Part shown: positions 30,817 to 38,648 of the stretch, piece by piece
How the letters are laid out: each line of letters begins with the position of its first letter
Numbering within the stretch: position 1 is the stretch's first letter
Assembly: GCF_002954355.1 (NCBI RefSeq)
Contig: NZ_MQVV01000017.1
Coordinates: 1 to 64,000 of the forward strand
Length of the DNA: 64,000 nt
Direction: 5' to 3'
DNA from: Nonlabens tegetincola
GTDB lineage: Bacteria > Bacteroidota > Bacteroidia > Flavobacteriales > Flavobacteriaceae
Made by a program: the position numbers and the translations under genes
The notes under the pieces: generated by a model
What the model was told of the DNA's origin: nothing
Database searches by the model: none
The model's input: only the letters and a program-made list of their open reading frames with translations

Positions 30817-31381
30817 TATCAAACAAATAGATTGGGACCTTACGGTTATTCTTAATGATTGGGGAAATGATCAAGTTGATTTATTTTTCAATGTGGTCAC
30901 CCATAAATTTTATGCTATACCATTGTACTTGGTCTTTTTGTACTTCCTTTATAAAAAAATGGGATGGCGCAATTTGCTTATTGCCCTAGTTACTATTGCG
31001 CTAGTTATAGCTGCTAGTGACCAGCTAGCTAACCTATTCAAAAAAACTCTAGTTTTAAGGTTAAGGCCTTTTAGAGAACCAGCTCTTGAAGGGTTAATTT
31101 CAAAGGTAGGTAAAAGCGGTGGCCGTTATGGTTTCTATAGTGGGCATGCGAGCAATGCCATGGCTGTGGCTGTTTATTTATGGTTCCAGTTCAAGAATCA
31201 TTTTAAGTGGCTGGGTATTATTGCTCTTATTTGGGGTATACTAGTGGTATACAGCCGTGTGTACCTGGGTGTTCACTACCTAGGTGATGTATTAATGGGA
31301 GGTTTTATGGGGTCTCTTTTAGGGTATGCAGGCTATCATTTTGTACCATACGGTAAGGATGAAGTTCATCGAGAAAGTTGA
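30809..31381 (+). CDS. PAP2 family membrane phosphatase
   Basis: 190 residues from ATG 30809; an earlier ATG at 30758 lies inside the upstream gene. Membrane-embedded PAP2 with all three phosphatase motifs: KKTLVLRLRP, SGHASN and SRVYLGVHYLGD. Likely dephosphorylates a lipid pyrophosphate or phosphate, such as undecaprenyl pyrophosphate or a phosphatidate; substrate not decided by sequence. It overlaps the acidic gene by 8 bp. Confidence 0.85.
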   Translation: MNDIKQIDWDLTVILNDWGNDQVDLFFNVVTHKFYAIPLYLVFLYFLYKKMGWRNLLIALVTIALVIAASDQLANLFKKTLVLRLRPFREPALEGLISKVGKSGGRYGFYSGHASNAMAVAVYLWFQFKNHFKWLGIIALIWGILVVYSRVYLGVHYLGDVLMGGFMGSLLGYAGYHFVPYGKDEVHRES

Positions 31382-31540
31382 CAACTACAAGGTTTTCTTA
31401 ATCTCTTGACATTCCGTTTTTTTTGAACTAATTTTAAGTGTTACTTTTGCAAAAAATTAAACATTTGTTTATTTTTTAACCTACCAAAAAAAATCTTTGA
31501 TTAATCAAGTTGCTTTTTAGGCATTATTTTATTGGACAGA

Positions 31541-31936
31541 ATGAAAGAAATAATCTATAAGGATTTAGGCTATGCAGAACTTTACTGTTTTGAGAATTAC
31601 ATTATTTCTCAAGTAAAGGAAGGGACCATAATTTCTCCAGATAAAAATAAAGATCTGGATGAAGTCATACAAGAACACTATGAAAATAGACCTGTGGTTT
31701 ATTTATCAAATAGAACGTTTGACTACAATGTAATGCCTACCACTTATTTAGAGTCTGCGATGATAGAAAATTTAATAGGTGTTGGTATTATCACTCAAAC
31801 AGGTATTAACAAAAGAAATGCTGAATTTGAGAGTAGTTTTTTCAAAAAAGAATTTATCGTACTGGATTCACTTTTGGACGGTATTTTATGGGCAGAAAAT
31901 CTAGTTAAAGAATATAGTATTAAGAAGCTGAAATAA
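31541..31936 (+). CDS. Hypothetical protein, possibly STAS-like
   Basis: 131 residues from ATG 31541; a TTG codon 9 bp earlier is a less likely start. No signal peptide. The alpha/beta pattern (VVYLSNRTFDYNVMPTTYLE, FIVLDSLLDGILWAENLV) suggests a STAS/SEC14-like fold, as in similar short Flavobacterial proteins, but this is a weak impression. A TACTTTTG box lies at 31442-31449, with TTG 16 nt before it. It ends at a strong terminator (31961). Confidence 0.5.
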   Translation: MKEIIYKDLGYAELYCFENYIISQVKEGTIISPDKNKDLDEVIQEHYENRPVVYLSNRTFDYNVMPTTYLESAMIENLIGVGIITQTGINKRNAEFESSFFKKEFIVLDSLLDGILWAENLVKEYSIKKLK

Positions 31937-31960
31937 TTAAGGCATTCATTTATCATAATG

Positions 31961-31990
31961 AAAGCTCCTGAGAAATCAGGAGCTTTTTTT
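31961..31990 (+). terminator. Intrinsic terminator, 11-bp stem, GAAA loop
   Basis: Arms AAAGCTCCTGA (31961-31971) and TCAGGAGCTTT (31976-31986), GAAA tetraloop and a T-tract. The same 26-base hairpin appears in inverted orientation at 36897-36922. It marks the left edge of the Rhs island. Confidence 0.92.
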
Positions 31991-32206
31991 ATAGTGTAAA
32001 TGGCAAGATAGATGTTTAGCTAAGCGGAATACCCTTAACAAGTCTACTTAGGATTTTATAAATGAATGATGACGATAATAAGCAGGTTCTTTTTACTCTC
32101 GATGCGCTTATCAATAAGGTAAAACTTAAATCGATTGCATAAATAAACAGTAACTAGTGTCTTTACTAATTACTGTTTTTCAATCAATTATTGTTATTAT
32201 TAAATT
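31991..32206. other. Spacer at the left edge of the Rhs island
   Basis: About 215 bp with no convincing gene. A 27-codon plus-strand frame (32062-32142) has no supporting signal. Near 32155-32190 the sequence (ACTAG...TTACTAATTACT) resembles 34699-34740, which follows another lipoprotein gene of the island. Confidence 0.5.
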
Positions 32207-32740
32207 CTAATTAGGGATATTATCCACTATTTTAAAGGAGACTTTTTTTCCAACTTTTATAACCTTGTAATAAATCGCCTTGATTGAATGATTAAGAGTT
32301 AATTCTGGCCAATCTTCATCACTTACAGTTCTATTTTCAAGTTTTGCTTTTATTAAAGTAGAATCCAAGTATTTGTATTCATGTATTTTATCAAGTACAT
32401 TTTTATTGTAATGATCAGCTTTTGAATAAATCAAAAACAACTTGTTTTCAGTTTCTACATAGTCTGTCGGAATATCTATCATCCTACCTTTTTGCTGATG
32501 TTGAAATATTGAAATATTGTCTAATTCTGGTAAAAACTTAACATAAGTAGTATCTTTTTTATTGAACTTTGAAATTTCATAGACATTATATTGACCTTTA
32601 AATAAATCTTGTTCAACAAAAACTTTAGCTGCATTTCTAAATAGATTCTTTGAATCCATTTTGTAAGAAGAGCAACTTGAAAATATTAAAATTACTAATA
32701 CTACTTTAATCACTGATTGTAAATTTTTGTTTGCGTCCAC
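32207..32740 (-). CDS. Small lipoprotein, candidate immunity protein for Rhs fragment
   Basis: 177 residues. Lipobox FSSC with Cys23 gives a lipoprotein signal. No known domain is visible. The start codon overlaps the last 11 codons of the Rhs fragment, so translation is coupled, as usual for toxin and immunity pairs. A periplasm-facing lipoprotein would suit a toxin that acts in the periplasm or is met during export. Immunity function is inferred from position only. Confidence 0.6.
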   Translation of the reverse strand: MDANKNLQSVIKVVLVILIFSSCSSYKMDSKNLFRNAAKVFVEQDLFKGQYNVYEISKFNKKDTTYVKFLPELDNISIFQHQQKGRMIDIPTDYVETENKLFLIYSKADHYNKNVLDKIHEYKYLDSTLIKAKLENRTVSDEDWPELTLNHSIKAIYYKVIKVGKKVSFKIVDNIPN

Positions 32741-33746
32741 CTGATATTATGTATTGAATTAAACCTGTTTGTTTTCTAGACGTTGATCTATCTATATCTG
32801 AAGGATCCCAAACATCATTTGCTCCTGGTCTATTGTCTCGAGGAGTATATCTGTGAGTATGGGTTGCAGTCAAATAATTGTGTGTTAAAAGCACTCCGTT
32901 TTTTGGAAAGCTATATGTGTCAAATTTAGTTTTAACAGTAGTTTTAGCTTCAATGTCGGTATTCCCTTCATATTTATTCAAAATAACAGCTTGTATATCT
33001 TGCCCTATAACTTCATTATCTTCATTAATTATTTCTTTACCTAAACCAAAACTTGAACTTTCAACTCCTATTATTCTTGACATTACCTCTTGAAAATGAT
33101 CAAACTCTTTAAGTGAAGGTTCATCTGTACCATTCACGTTAAAAACATTATTTCTTTTCTTATAATTACGTTTCGTATGAATAAAACCATTGGCTATTCC
33201 TTCTTCTACTATATCATCAACTTCGCCATCATCATCTAATAAACCACTTGGGTCAACTCTCAATATTGGATTGTTCTGTACGAAGTTATAAGGCGTTAGC
33301 CAGTTCCTTTCTTCCGCCATAGGGTCTATGGTTATGAACCTCCCGAGGGCAGGATCATACGACTTCCAGTCCATTTCATATAAATCCAAACCTAAAGCTT
33401 CTTCGTGCTCAACACCTTGGAACTTAAATTTGGAAGCCGTACTATTGCTGTTCTGAACGACATTGTTGTACCCTTCATGTTCAAGTCCAAAAGGATAATA
33501 ATTATTCTCTTCCTTGATCTCTGAGCTATCTACATTACCATTGTTGTTCATGTCCTGATAGGATAGTCTAATGTTATCAAGGTGACCCTTATATTGATAG
33601 ACATACTTGTAATAAACTTGATCTACTTTTTCAACATACCCTTCTGCATGAGAGAAGAAATGTAACTGCTCACTACCACCTGAGGAACTCTTTTCATATA
33701 TAAAAGCACCTGCGTAGGATGTTGTGCTGGTTAAGGTGTTGTTCAC
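32706..33746 (-). CDS. Truncated Rhs C-terminal fragment with JAMM-like tip
   Basis: 346 residues from GTG 33746; an in-frame stop at 33798-33800 closes the frame upstream, so this is a fragment. Residues 1-170 are the conserved Rhs core end: GGSEQLHFFSHAEGYVEK, then YVYQYKGHL, KEENNYYPFGLEHEGYNN, YDPALGRFITIDPMAEERN and NNPILRVDPSGL. The variable tip (about 171-346) contains HTH (His296, His298) followed by SDID (Ser316, Asp319). This fits the HxH-x(n)-SxxD part of a JAMM/MPN metalloprotease motif. It overlaps a lipoprotein gene. No full-length Rhs lies nearby, so this is probably a silent cassette or remnant. Confidence 0.7.
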   Translation of the reverse strand: MNNTLTSTTSYAGAFIYEKSSSGGSEQLHFFSHAEGYVEKVDQVYYKYVYQYKGHLDNIRLSYQDMNNNGNVDSSEIKEENNYYPFGLEHEGYNNVVQNSNSTASKFKFQGVEHEEALGLDLYEMDWKSYDPALGRFITIDPMAEERNWLTPYNFVQNNPILRVDPSGLLDDDGEVDDIVEEGIANGFIHTKRNYKKRNNVFNVNGTDEPSLKEFDHFQEVMSRIIGVESSSFGLGKEIINEDNEVIGQDIQAVILNKYEGNTDIEAKTTVKTKFDTYSFPKNGVLLTHNYLTATHTHRYTPRDNRPGANDVWDPSDIDRSTSRKQTGLIQYIISGGRKQKFTISD

Positions 33747-33947
33747 GTAGATTTGTTTTTGAAGCTTTGTTATCGTAGCATTATAAATATACTTAATTTA
33801 CTTATCTTCCAAAAAATGTATTGATACTAGTAAGTTCAAATGATTATACTTGATGGTTTCTATTTTTTTAACCGAAACATCAGAACATCAATGTCCATTT
33901 ACCGACATCGAATGAACTTTAAGTCGGACTAGCACCTAAAACGAAAA
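33470..33947 (-). repeat. Rhs-core direct repeat, copy A
   Basis: This stretch and copy B (36435-36896) match closely, from the PFGL-type core to beyond the start of each Rhs frame. Both share the same end (about CCTAAAACGAAAAA). Copy A carries a CAA to TAA change (stop at 33798-33800) that copy B lacks. Confidence 0.8.
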
Positions 33948-34043
33948 AGACATATGCATAAAAACCACTCCGAAGTGTGAGATTTTGATTATTTGATCTC
34001 ATTATACGTTTTTAAGAAAAAAAGCAGTGGCTTAATATACTAA
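33948..34043. other. Short spacer after repeat copy A
   Basis: 96 bp without a gene. It holds CCACT/AGTGG partial complementarity (33964-34027) but no clean terminator. Confidence 0.4.
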
Positions 34044-34526
34044 CTACTTTCTGTCTAACGAGGCTATAGCTTTTACAAATTGTTCTTTTTGCTCTTCTGG
34101 TACATTGACATAACCTACAACCACATCTCCCAATATATACTCTAACCAATACAAGTTATTTCTATCTTTTCCAGAGTTTTTTATAGTATCCACTAGGGTA
34201 ATACTTCTTGAAATTGCATATGTATTCACACCAATTGAATAAAGATTATCAGAGTTTAACCTCGATCCACTATAAATATCAGTTGAAACATAAATTGTTG
34301 ATTTATTTTGGTATTCAAATCTATACTCGCAAAACCCATGGTTTTCTACTTTTTTTTTGATAAAACCTTTAGGAAGGTTTAATTCAATATACTTGTAATT
34401 TTTTTCTTTTGAAAGACAGTTTTCAAAATTTAAAGTTTTTGAATTAAATAGAAGGCTCTTACTTGATGAACAGCTAGCAGATATTAATAAAAGTAAGATT
34501 GCTATGTATGTGTATAAACTTTTCAT
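34044..34526 (-). CDS. Small lipoprotein, unknown, in Rhs island
   Basis: 160 residues. Signal with lipobox ISASC. It has a repeated YxE/FxY-type beta pattern and no domain I recognise. It lies 99 bp upstream (in minus-strand order) of the repeat copy A. Candidate immunity or cargo gene, inferred from location. Confidence 0.55.
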   Translation of the reverse strand: MKSLYTYIAILLLLISASCSSSKSLLFNSKTLNFENCLSKEKNYKYIELNLPKGFIKKKVENHGFCEYRFEYQNKSTIYVSTDIYSGSRLNSDNLYSIGVNTYAISRSITLVDTIKNSGKDRNNLYWLEYILGDVVVGYVNVPEEQKEQFVKAIASLDRK

Positions 34527-34794
34527 TTTTTTAAAACTTAATAATTTTGAGAAAAACGGTGTCGGGTAAAAAGTTGGATTTTTATTGTTATCCAGAAGAT
34601 TCGGACAGCCATTATAATTACGCCTTAACCTAAACCACTATATTTTAATACTGTTCCAACTTTGGAACATTTTTATCGTTTTAGTAAAGATTAGTGCCAA
34701 CTAGTACACTTACTAATTACTTTCTTTCAATAATTTAAACTCCTTTATTTAATTATGTCCTAATTTGAGACACTACCGCCATTACCTACCCTAT
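34527..34794. other. Spacer between two lipoprotein genes
   Basis: 268 bp without a gene. Near 34699-34740 it resembles the spacer after the first lipoprotein (32155-32190): both contain ACTAG then CTTACTAATTACT or TTTACTAATTACT. This could be a shared module tail. Confidence 0.45.
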
Positions 34795-35301
34795 CTAACG
34801 AATTATCTTTTTCTTAGCTATTAATTTTTGTCCTTTAGATAAAATATCATAAGCTCCAATAAAAGTTGGAGGGTTTACTATAATTTCATAATCATTACAT
34901 TCTTCTTTAGTGATTTTAGAGTACCACATACATGAATCTAACTTTTTCCCCTTTTTGAGCAATAAATCATAGAAAGAATGTCTATTTTTATTTAAAGTAG
35001 AATCGTGCCAATAAAATAACCTGTTATTTCTTGAAATATAATTGTAATTGAATAACGAATCTGGGAGCACAACTTCTTTATTGTCCCAAGTCATAAAAAT
35101 ATAAGATTGTTTATTCCTTTTACTAATCTTGCTTATTTCAAAAACATAATTATCTTCCAATTCTTTACTAACACTTGGATCGTTCTCAAAATGGGTTATT
35201 ATAATTTCATAAATATTTTCTTTTGAATCAATATCAATCGCATTACAGCAACTCAATAAAATAAATAGTATGTAAAGAAATATCACTTTTAAAATTCTCA
35301 T
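34795..35301 (-). CDS. Small lipoprotein, unknown, in Rhs island
   Basis: 168 residues. Lipoprotein signal (IFLYILFILLSC with following CNAID). The body is Asn- and Lys-rich with no domain I recognise. The downstream spacer resembles that of the 32207 gene, so the two may have come from equivalent positions in repeated Rhs modules. Confidence 0.55.
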   Translation of the reverse strand: MRILKVIFLYILFILLSCCNAIDIDSKENIYEIIITHFENDPSVSKELEDNYVFEISKISKRNKQSYIFMTWDNKEVVLPDSLFNYNYISRNNRLFYWHDSTLNKNRHSFYDLLLKKGKKLDSCMWYSKITKEECNDYEIIVNPPTFIGAYDILSKGQKLIAKKKIIR

Positions 35302-35498
35302 CTTTTATTTAGTTTTTACGATTTCATCTTGCTTGTTATAATAATATCTGACACTACCATAAAGGACATAGCTAGTTACATTATGTTTATATTTAGTACT
35401 TAATATTTACGATACCTGTCCGTCCTTTAACATAACCTTTCCTTCTTTTTCCTCTTTGCGTGTTTCACCGAGTAGAACACGGCGCTAGCGGAGAAACG
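35302..35498. other. Spacer with locally GC-richer remnant
   Basis: About 197 bp without a gene. The stretch 35450-35500 (GTGTTTCACCGAGTAGAACA, then CGGCGCTAGCGGAG) is clearly richer in G and C than the rest of the island and may be a foreign remnant. No open frame supports a gene. Confidence 0.4.
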
Positions 35499-36188
35499 CT
35501 ATTTGGCTATACTTTCTATATTTATAATCTGTGATAAATTGATTTGACCTCTTGCTTCTGTGTTTTTATTAATTGCTTTTAGTATGAAGAGATATACCTT
35601 ATTATATTTTTTAACAATACATATTTCTAAAGAGTAGGTTTTAGAAAATGATTTATTTTCTACTAGTACAAAGGATTCTTTGCCATTATTTAGAGACAAG
35701 CCTATCTCGTCTAAAACAGGTGTCTTTAAGTTAAAAACATTAGGTTTTTTGTATTCGATTTCAGCTTTTTCAAAATTAACACTTCTAATCTCAATCTTAT
35801 TAATAAAATTATCTGGATGATAATTATAAAAAAAATCAGTTTTAAAAATACTTCCTTGACCATAATTAAATCGATCATAGGGGTCTTTATTTACTCTTGA
35901 TATAATACTATCAAGCATAATATCTGAGTCAATATCATATGATGATATTATTAAACCATAATCAAAATTATTAATATTATATATACTGTAAATAGAGCTA
36001 TTTCTATTTCTTTGTGATCTAACATGTTTTATATTTTCTGAATCTTTGTAAAAAAAAGATTTGTTAATTTCTGGCTGATCTACATTCTTGTTGTCATTAA
36101 CCAAATCCAAAGCGCTAAAAATTCTATACCCAGCTATTACTAGAAAGATTCCACAAACTAAAACTATGATTATTTGTTTTTTTGTCAT
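35499..36188 (-). CDS. Single-pass membrane protein, unknown, in Rhs island
   Basis: 229 residues. One N-terminal membrane helix (residues 5-24) lacks a lipobox, so it is an anchored periplasmic protein. No known domain. Starts 10 bp after the pseudogene stop, the place where an immunity gene for the fragment would sit. Function inferred only from position. Confidence 0.5.
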   Translation of the reverse strand: MTKKQIIIVLVCGIFLVIAGYRIFSALDLVNDNKNVDQPEINKSFFYKDSENIKHVRSQRNRNSSIYSIYNINNFDYGLIISSYDIDSDIMLDSIISRVNKDPYDRFNYGQGSIFKTDFFYNYHPDNFINKIEIRSVNFEKAEIEYKKPNVFNLKTPVLDEIGLSLNNGKESFVLVENKSFSKTYSLEICIVKKYNKVYLFILKAINKNTEARGQINLSQIINIESIAK

Positions 36189-36198
36189 GTAATATTAT

Positions 36199-36789
36199 TT
36201 AAAATGCAGGTACAGGAATAGGAATAGGTGCCGCAGCACTTATCGCAGTTAAAGCGCCGATAAAACCAATGTAACTTGGTTTATATGTCCCTTTCAGCCC
36301 TGAAGTATAATTAGCACTTTTAACTACTAATGAAGGATTTCCTACAGCTCTAAAACCATCAAGCCCAAGTTCATCTTGTTCTTCTTTATTTCCGAAACCG
36401 TACTTGTGGTCTCTGCCGATAATTACGTTATTGTACCCCTTATGCTTGAGTCCGAAGGGATAATAGTTATTCTCTTCTTTAATCATTAAACCGTCAGGAC
36501 CTTTAGCATAGTTGAGTCTCACGTTACCAAGGTGGTCTTTGTATTGATAGACATCCTTGTAATAAACTTAATCTACTTTTTCAACATACCCTTCTACATG
36601 AGAAAAGAACTGTAACTGCTCACTACCACCTGGGGAACTCTTTTCATATATAAAAGCACCTGCATAGGATGTTATACTTGTTAAGTTGTTGTTCACGTAG
36701 ATTTGTTTTTGAAGCTTTGTTACCGTAGCATCATAAATATACTTAATTTGTTTATCATCCAAAAAATGTATTGATACTAGTAAGTTCAA
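36199..36789 (-). pseudogene. Degraded Rhs core fragment
   Basis: The reading frame from TTG 36789 contains Rhs sequence (NLLVSIHFLDDKQIKYIYD, GGSEQLQFFSHVEGYVEK). It is cut by TAA at 36568-36570, where copy A has CAA, and resumes in the same frame with YKDHLGNVRLNY and YYPFGLKHKGYNN. The usual core end (DPALGRF...DP) is missing; after ELGLDGFRAVG comes an unrelated Ala/Pro-rich tail ending in AAPIPIPVPAF. One nonsense mutation and the odd tail suggest decay after duplication. Confidence 0.75.
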
Positions 36790-36896
36790 ATGATTATACT
36801 TGATGGTTTCTATTTCTTTAACCGAATCATCAGCACATCAATGTCCATTTACCGACATCCAATAAACTTTAAGTCGAATTACCACCTAAAACGAAA
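36435..36896 (-). repeat. Rhs-core direct repeat, copy B
   Basis: Partner of copy A (33470-33947). It ends right at the terminator of tRNA-fMet, where copy A ends in unrelated sequence. It carries a nonsense codon at 36568-36570, which copy A lacks. Confidence 0.8.
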
Positions 36897-36922
36897 AAAG
36901 CTCCTGATTTCTCAGGAGCTTT
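36890..36922 (-). terminator. Terminator of tRNA-fMet
   Basis: Stem AAAGCTCCTGA (36897-36907) and TCAGGAGCTTT (36912-36922) with loop TTTC on the plus strand, which is GAAA on the transcribed minus strand. Read with transcription it matches the 31961 terminator. A T-tract follows on the minus strand. Confidence 0.9.
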
Positions 36923-36928
36923 TGTTAG

Positions 36929-37001
<73 letters not shown>

Positions 37002-37212
37002 ATATCAACAAACTAAGTTAAACACTCTGTCATAACTCAGAAACAAAGTTTGTTTCATTTGGGATGGCAAATATACAACCCTTTTTCACTTCTAACCAAA
37101 TATTTTGGAGAGAATCTTTCATAATAAAATATAACAGTTGTTAAAAGATTTTCAATTGATTGAATTTTAAGAACATGCTCTATTATTCTATGTAAATTCA
37201 AAATAAAAAATT

Positions 37213-37677
37213 ATGAGCAATACAGTAAAAACAGAAAATTATCTGAACAATCTAATAGAAAAAAGTTACGACGCGCAACATGGTTATGAAAATGCTGCCG
37301 AAGTTGTAGATAATGTCCAATTAAAAAAATGGTTCATTTCTCAAGCACAACGAAGAACTGAATATGCAGGTGCTTTAATTAATGAAATGAATAATGTAAA
37401 TGGTGAGGCGCATCTATCAGGATCCTTTACTGGTGACATGCATCGCAGTTGGACTAATTTGAAAGCAGCTCTTTCTTCTAACAAAGAAGAAACTATACTA
37501 GAGGAATGTTTAAGAGGTGAAAAAGCAACCATTGAAGAATATGAAAATGTGCTTGAACATAAGGGTGAATTGCCTCCTACCATAGTGAGTATCTTACAAG
37601 CTCAGAAGGATGAAGTTCAATCTACTGTAAATACAGTAAAACGATTGGAAGACATCGCCGATGATTTAGATAGGTAA
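37213..37677 (+). CDS. DUF2383 / PA2169-like four-helix-bundle protein
   Basis: 154 residues. All-helical with YDAQHGYENAAEVVDN and RRTEYAGALINEMNN in the first half, which suits the PA2169-like four-helix bundle (DUF2383), related to ferritin-like folds. Seen in stress or general defence settings in other bacteria; no catalytic residues certain here. It is monocistronic, closed by the strong hairpin at 37695. Confidence 0.75.
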   Translation: MSNTVKTENYLNNLIEKSYDAQHGYENAAEVVDNVQLKKWFISQAQRRTEYAGALINEMNNVNGEAHLSGSFTGDMHRSWTNLKAALSSNKEETILEECLRGEKATIEEYENVLEHKGELPPTIVSILQAQKDEVQSTVNTVKRLEDIADDLDR

Positions 37678-37694
37678 TATGCAATGATATAAAC

Positions 37695-37727
37695 AAAAAG
37701 GCTGCCACTATCGGCAGCCTTTTTTTA
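37695..37727. terminator. Bidirectional terminator, 12-bp stem
   Basis: AAAAAGGCTGCC and GGCAGCCTTTTT surround a short loop, with A and T tracts on both sides. It lies between the DUF2383 gene and the convergent pirin gene and can stop both. Confidence 0.92.
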
Positions 37728-37736
37728 TTTACTTTT

Positions 37737-38450
37737 TTAAAACTTCAATGGAACTTCCATAAATAAAGCTTCACTATCCTGGGTAATATTAAAATCAAAA
37801 GATGAAGTCTGGTATATACCAATGCCATCTCTCGTAGATAATTGTTCGCCATCTATAGTCATAGATCCTTTAATTAAAAAAATATACAGACCGTTTGTTT
37901 CATCTTTAAATTTATAAGTAAGGTGGCTGTCCTTTGTGGTTTGAATCATATGCCACCAACTGTTTTGATGTACCCAAACACCATCATCATCTGGATTAGG
38001 CGATAGAATTTGGTAGAGTTCGTTCTCAACAGCGATTTCACTTATCGCGACTTCATCATACCTAGGCGTTACATTCTGTTTATTGGGAATCATCCATATT
38101 TGCAATAGCTTGAGTTCCTCATTTTCATTTTTATTATACTCGCTGTGCTGCACACCTGTTCCCGCGCTCATTACTTGTACCTTGCCCTTTTCTATGACAG
38201 CGGTATTTCCCATACTATCCTTATGTTCTAGAGCACCTTCCAAAGGAATGGTAACAATTTCCATATTATCATGTGGATGAGTAGGAAATCCTGCTCCACC
38301 TGCAATTCTATCGTCGTTTAATACCCGTAAAACGCCAAAGCTCATTCTATCCGGATTATAATACCTACCAAAACTAAAGGTGTGTCTGGCATCTAACCAA
38401 CCAAAGTTAGCAGCTCCTCTAGTTTCCGCTCTATGTATAACTGTTTTCAT
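37737..38450 (-). CDS. Pirin family protein (quercetinase-like)
   Basis: 237 residues with two cupin halves. HPHDNMEI and GTGVQHSEYN give His58, His60, His102 and Glu104, the metal ligands of pirin and bacterial quercetin 2,3-dioxygenases. TFSFGRYYNPDRMSFG is another family motif. Likely an iron- or copper-cupin; true substrate unknown. Divides from the efflux run by an 18 bp gap to the CPXCG gene. Confidence 0.88.
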   Translation of the reverse strand: MKTVIHRAETRGAANFGWLDARHTFSFGRYYNPDRMSFGVLRVLNDDRIAGGAGFPTHPHDNMEIVTIPLEGALEHKDSMGNTAVIEKGKVQVMSAGTGVQHSEYNKNENEELKLLQIWMIPNKQNVTPRYDEVAISEIAVENELYQILSPNPDDDGVWVHQNSWWHMIQTTKDSHLTYKFKDETNGLYIFLIKGSMTIDGEQLSTRDGIGIYQTSSFDFNITQDSEALFMEVPLKF

Positions 38451-38468
38451 TTTTTTATTACAAGTTAA

Positions 38469-38648
38469 TCATTGACCTAATTCTTTAGCGTTAAAGCTTT
38501 CTAAACTACCATTTTCAAACACCACCTTAATCTCTATAGGATTGCAGCACACTTCACAGTCTTCCACATAATTTTGTGAATAGGCTGGATCTAGTAACAT
38601 CGAAATTTCTTGCCAACAATGCGGACACATAAAAAAATGCTCTATCAT
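38469..38648 (-). CDS. CPXCG motif-containing cysteine-rich protein
   Basis: A 59-residue gene too short for most gene callers. CPHC (Cys8, Cys11) and CEVCC (Cys31, Cys34, Cys35) look like a small zinc ribbon of the CPXCG family. It starts by overlapping the TolC gene stop (ATGA), so it is translationally coupled to the efflux operon. Function unknown. Confidence 0.85.
   Translation of the reverse strand: MIEHFFMCPHCWQEISMLLDPAYSQNYVEDCEVCCNPIEIKVVFENGSLESFNAKELGQ

Noticed and set aside
32062-32142. 27-codon plus-strand ORF in the island spacer
   Set aside because: Too short, no start signals and no recognisable product.
31961-36922. Insertion sequence or transposon around the Rhs island
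   Set aside because: No transposase or integrase is visible; the inverted match is a terminator hairpin.
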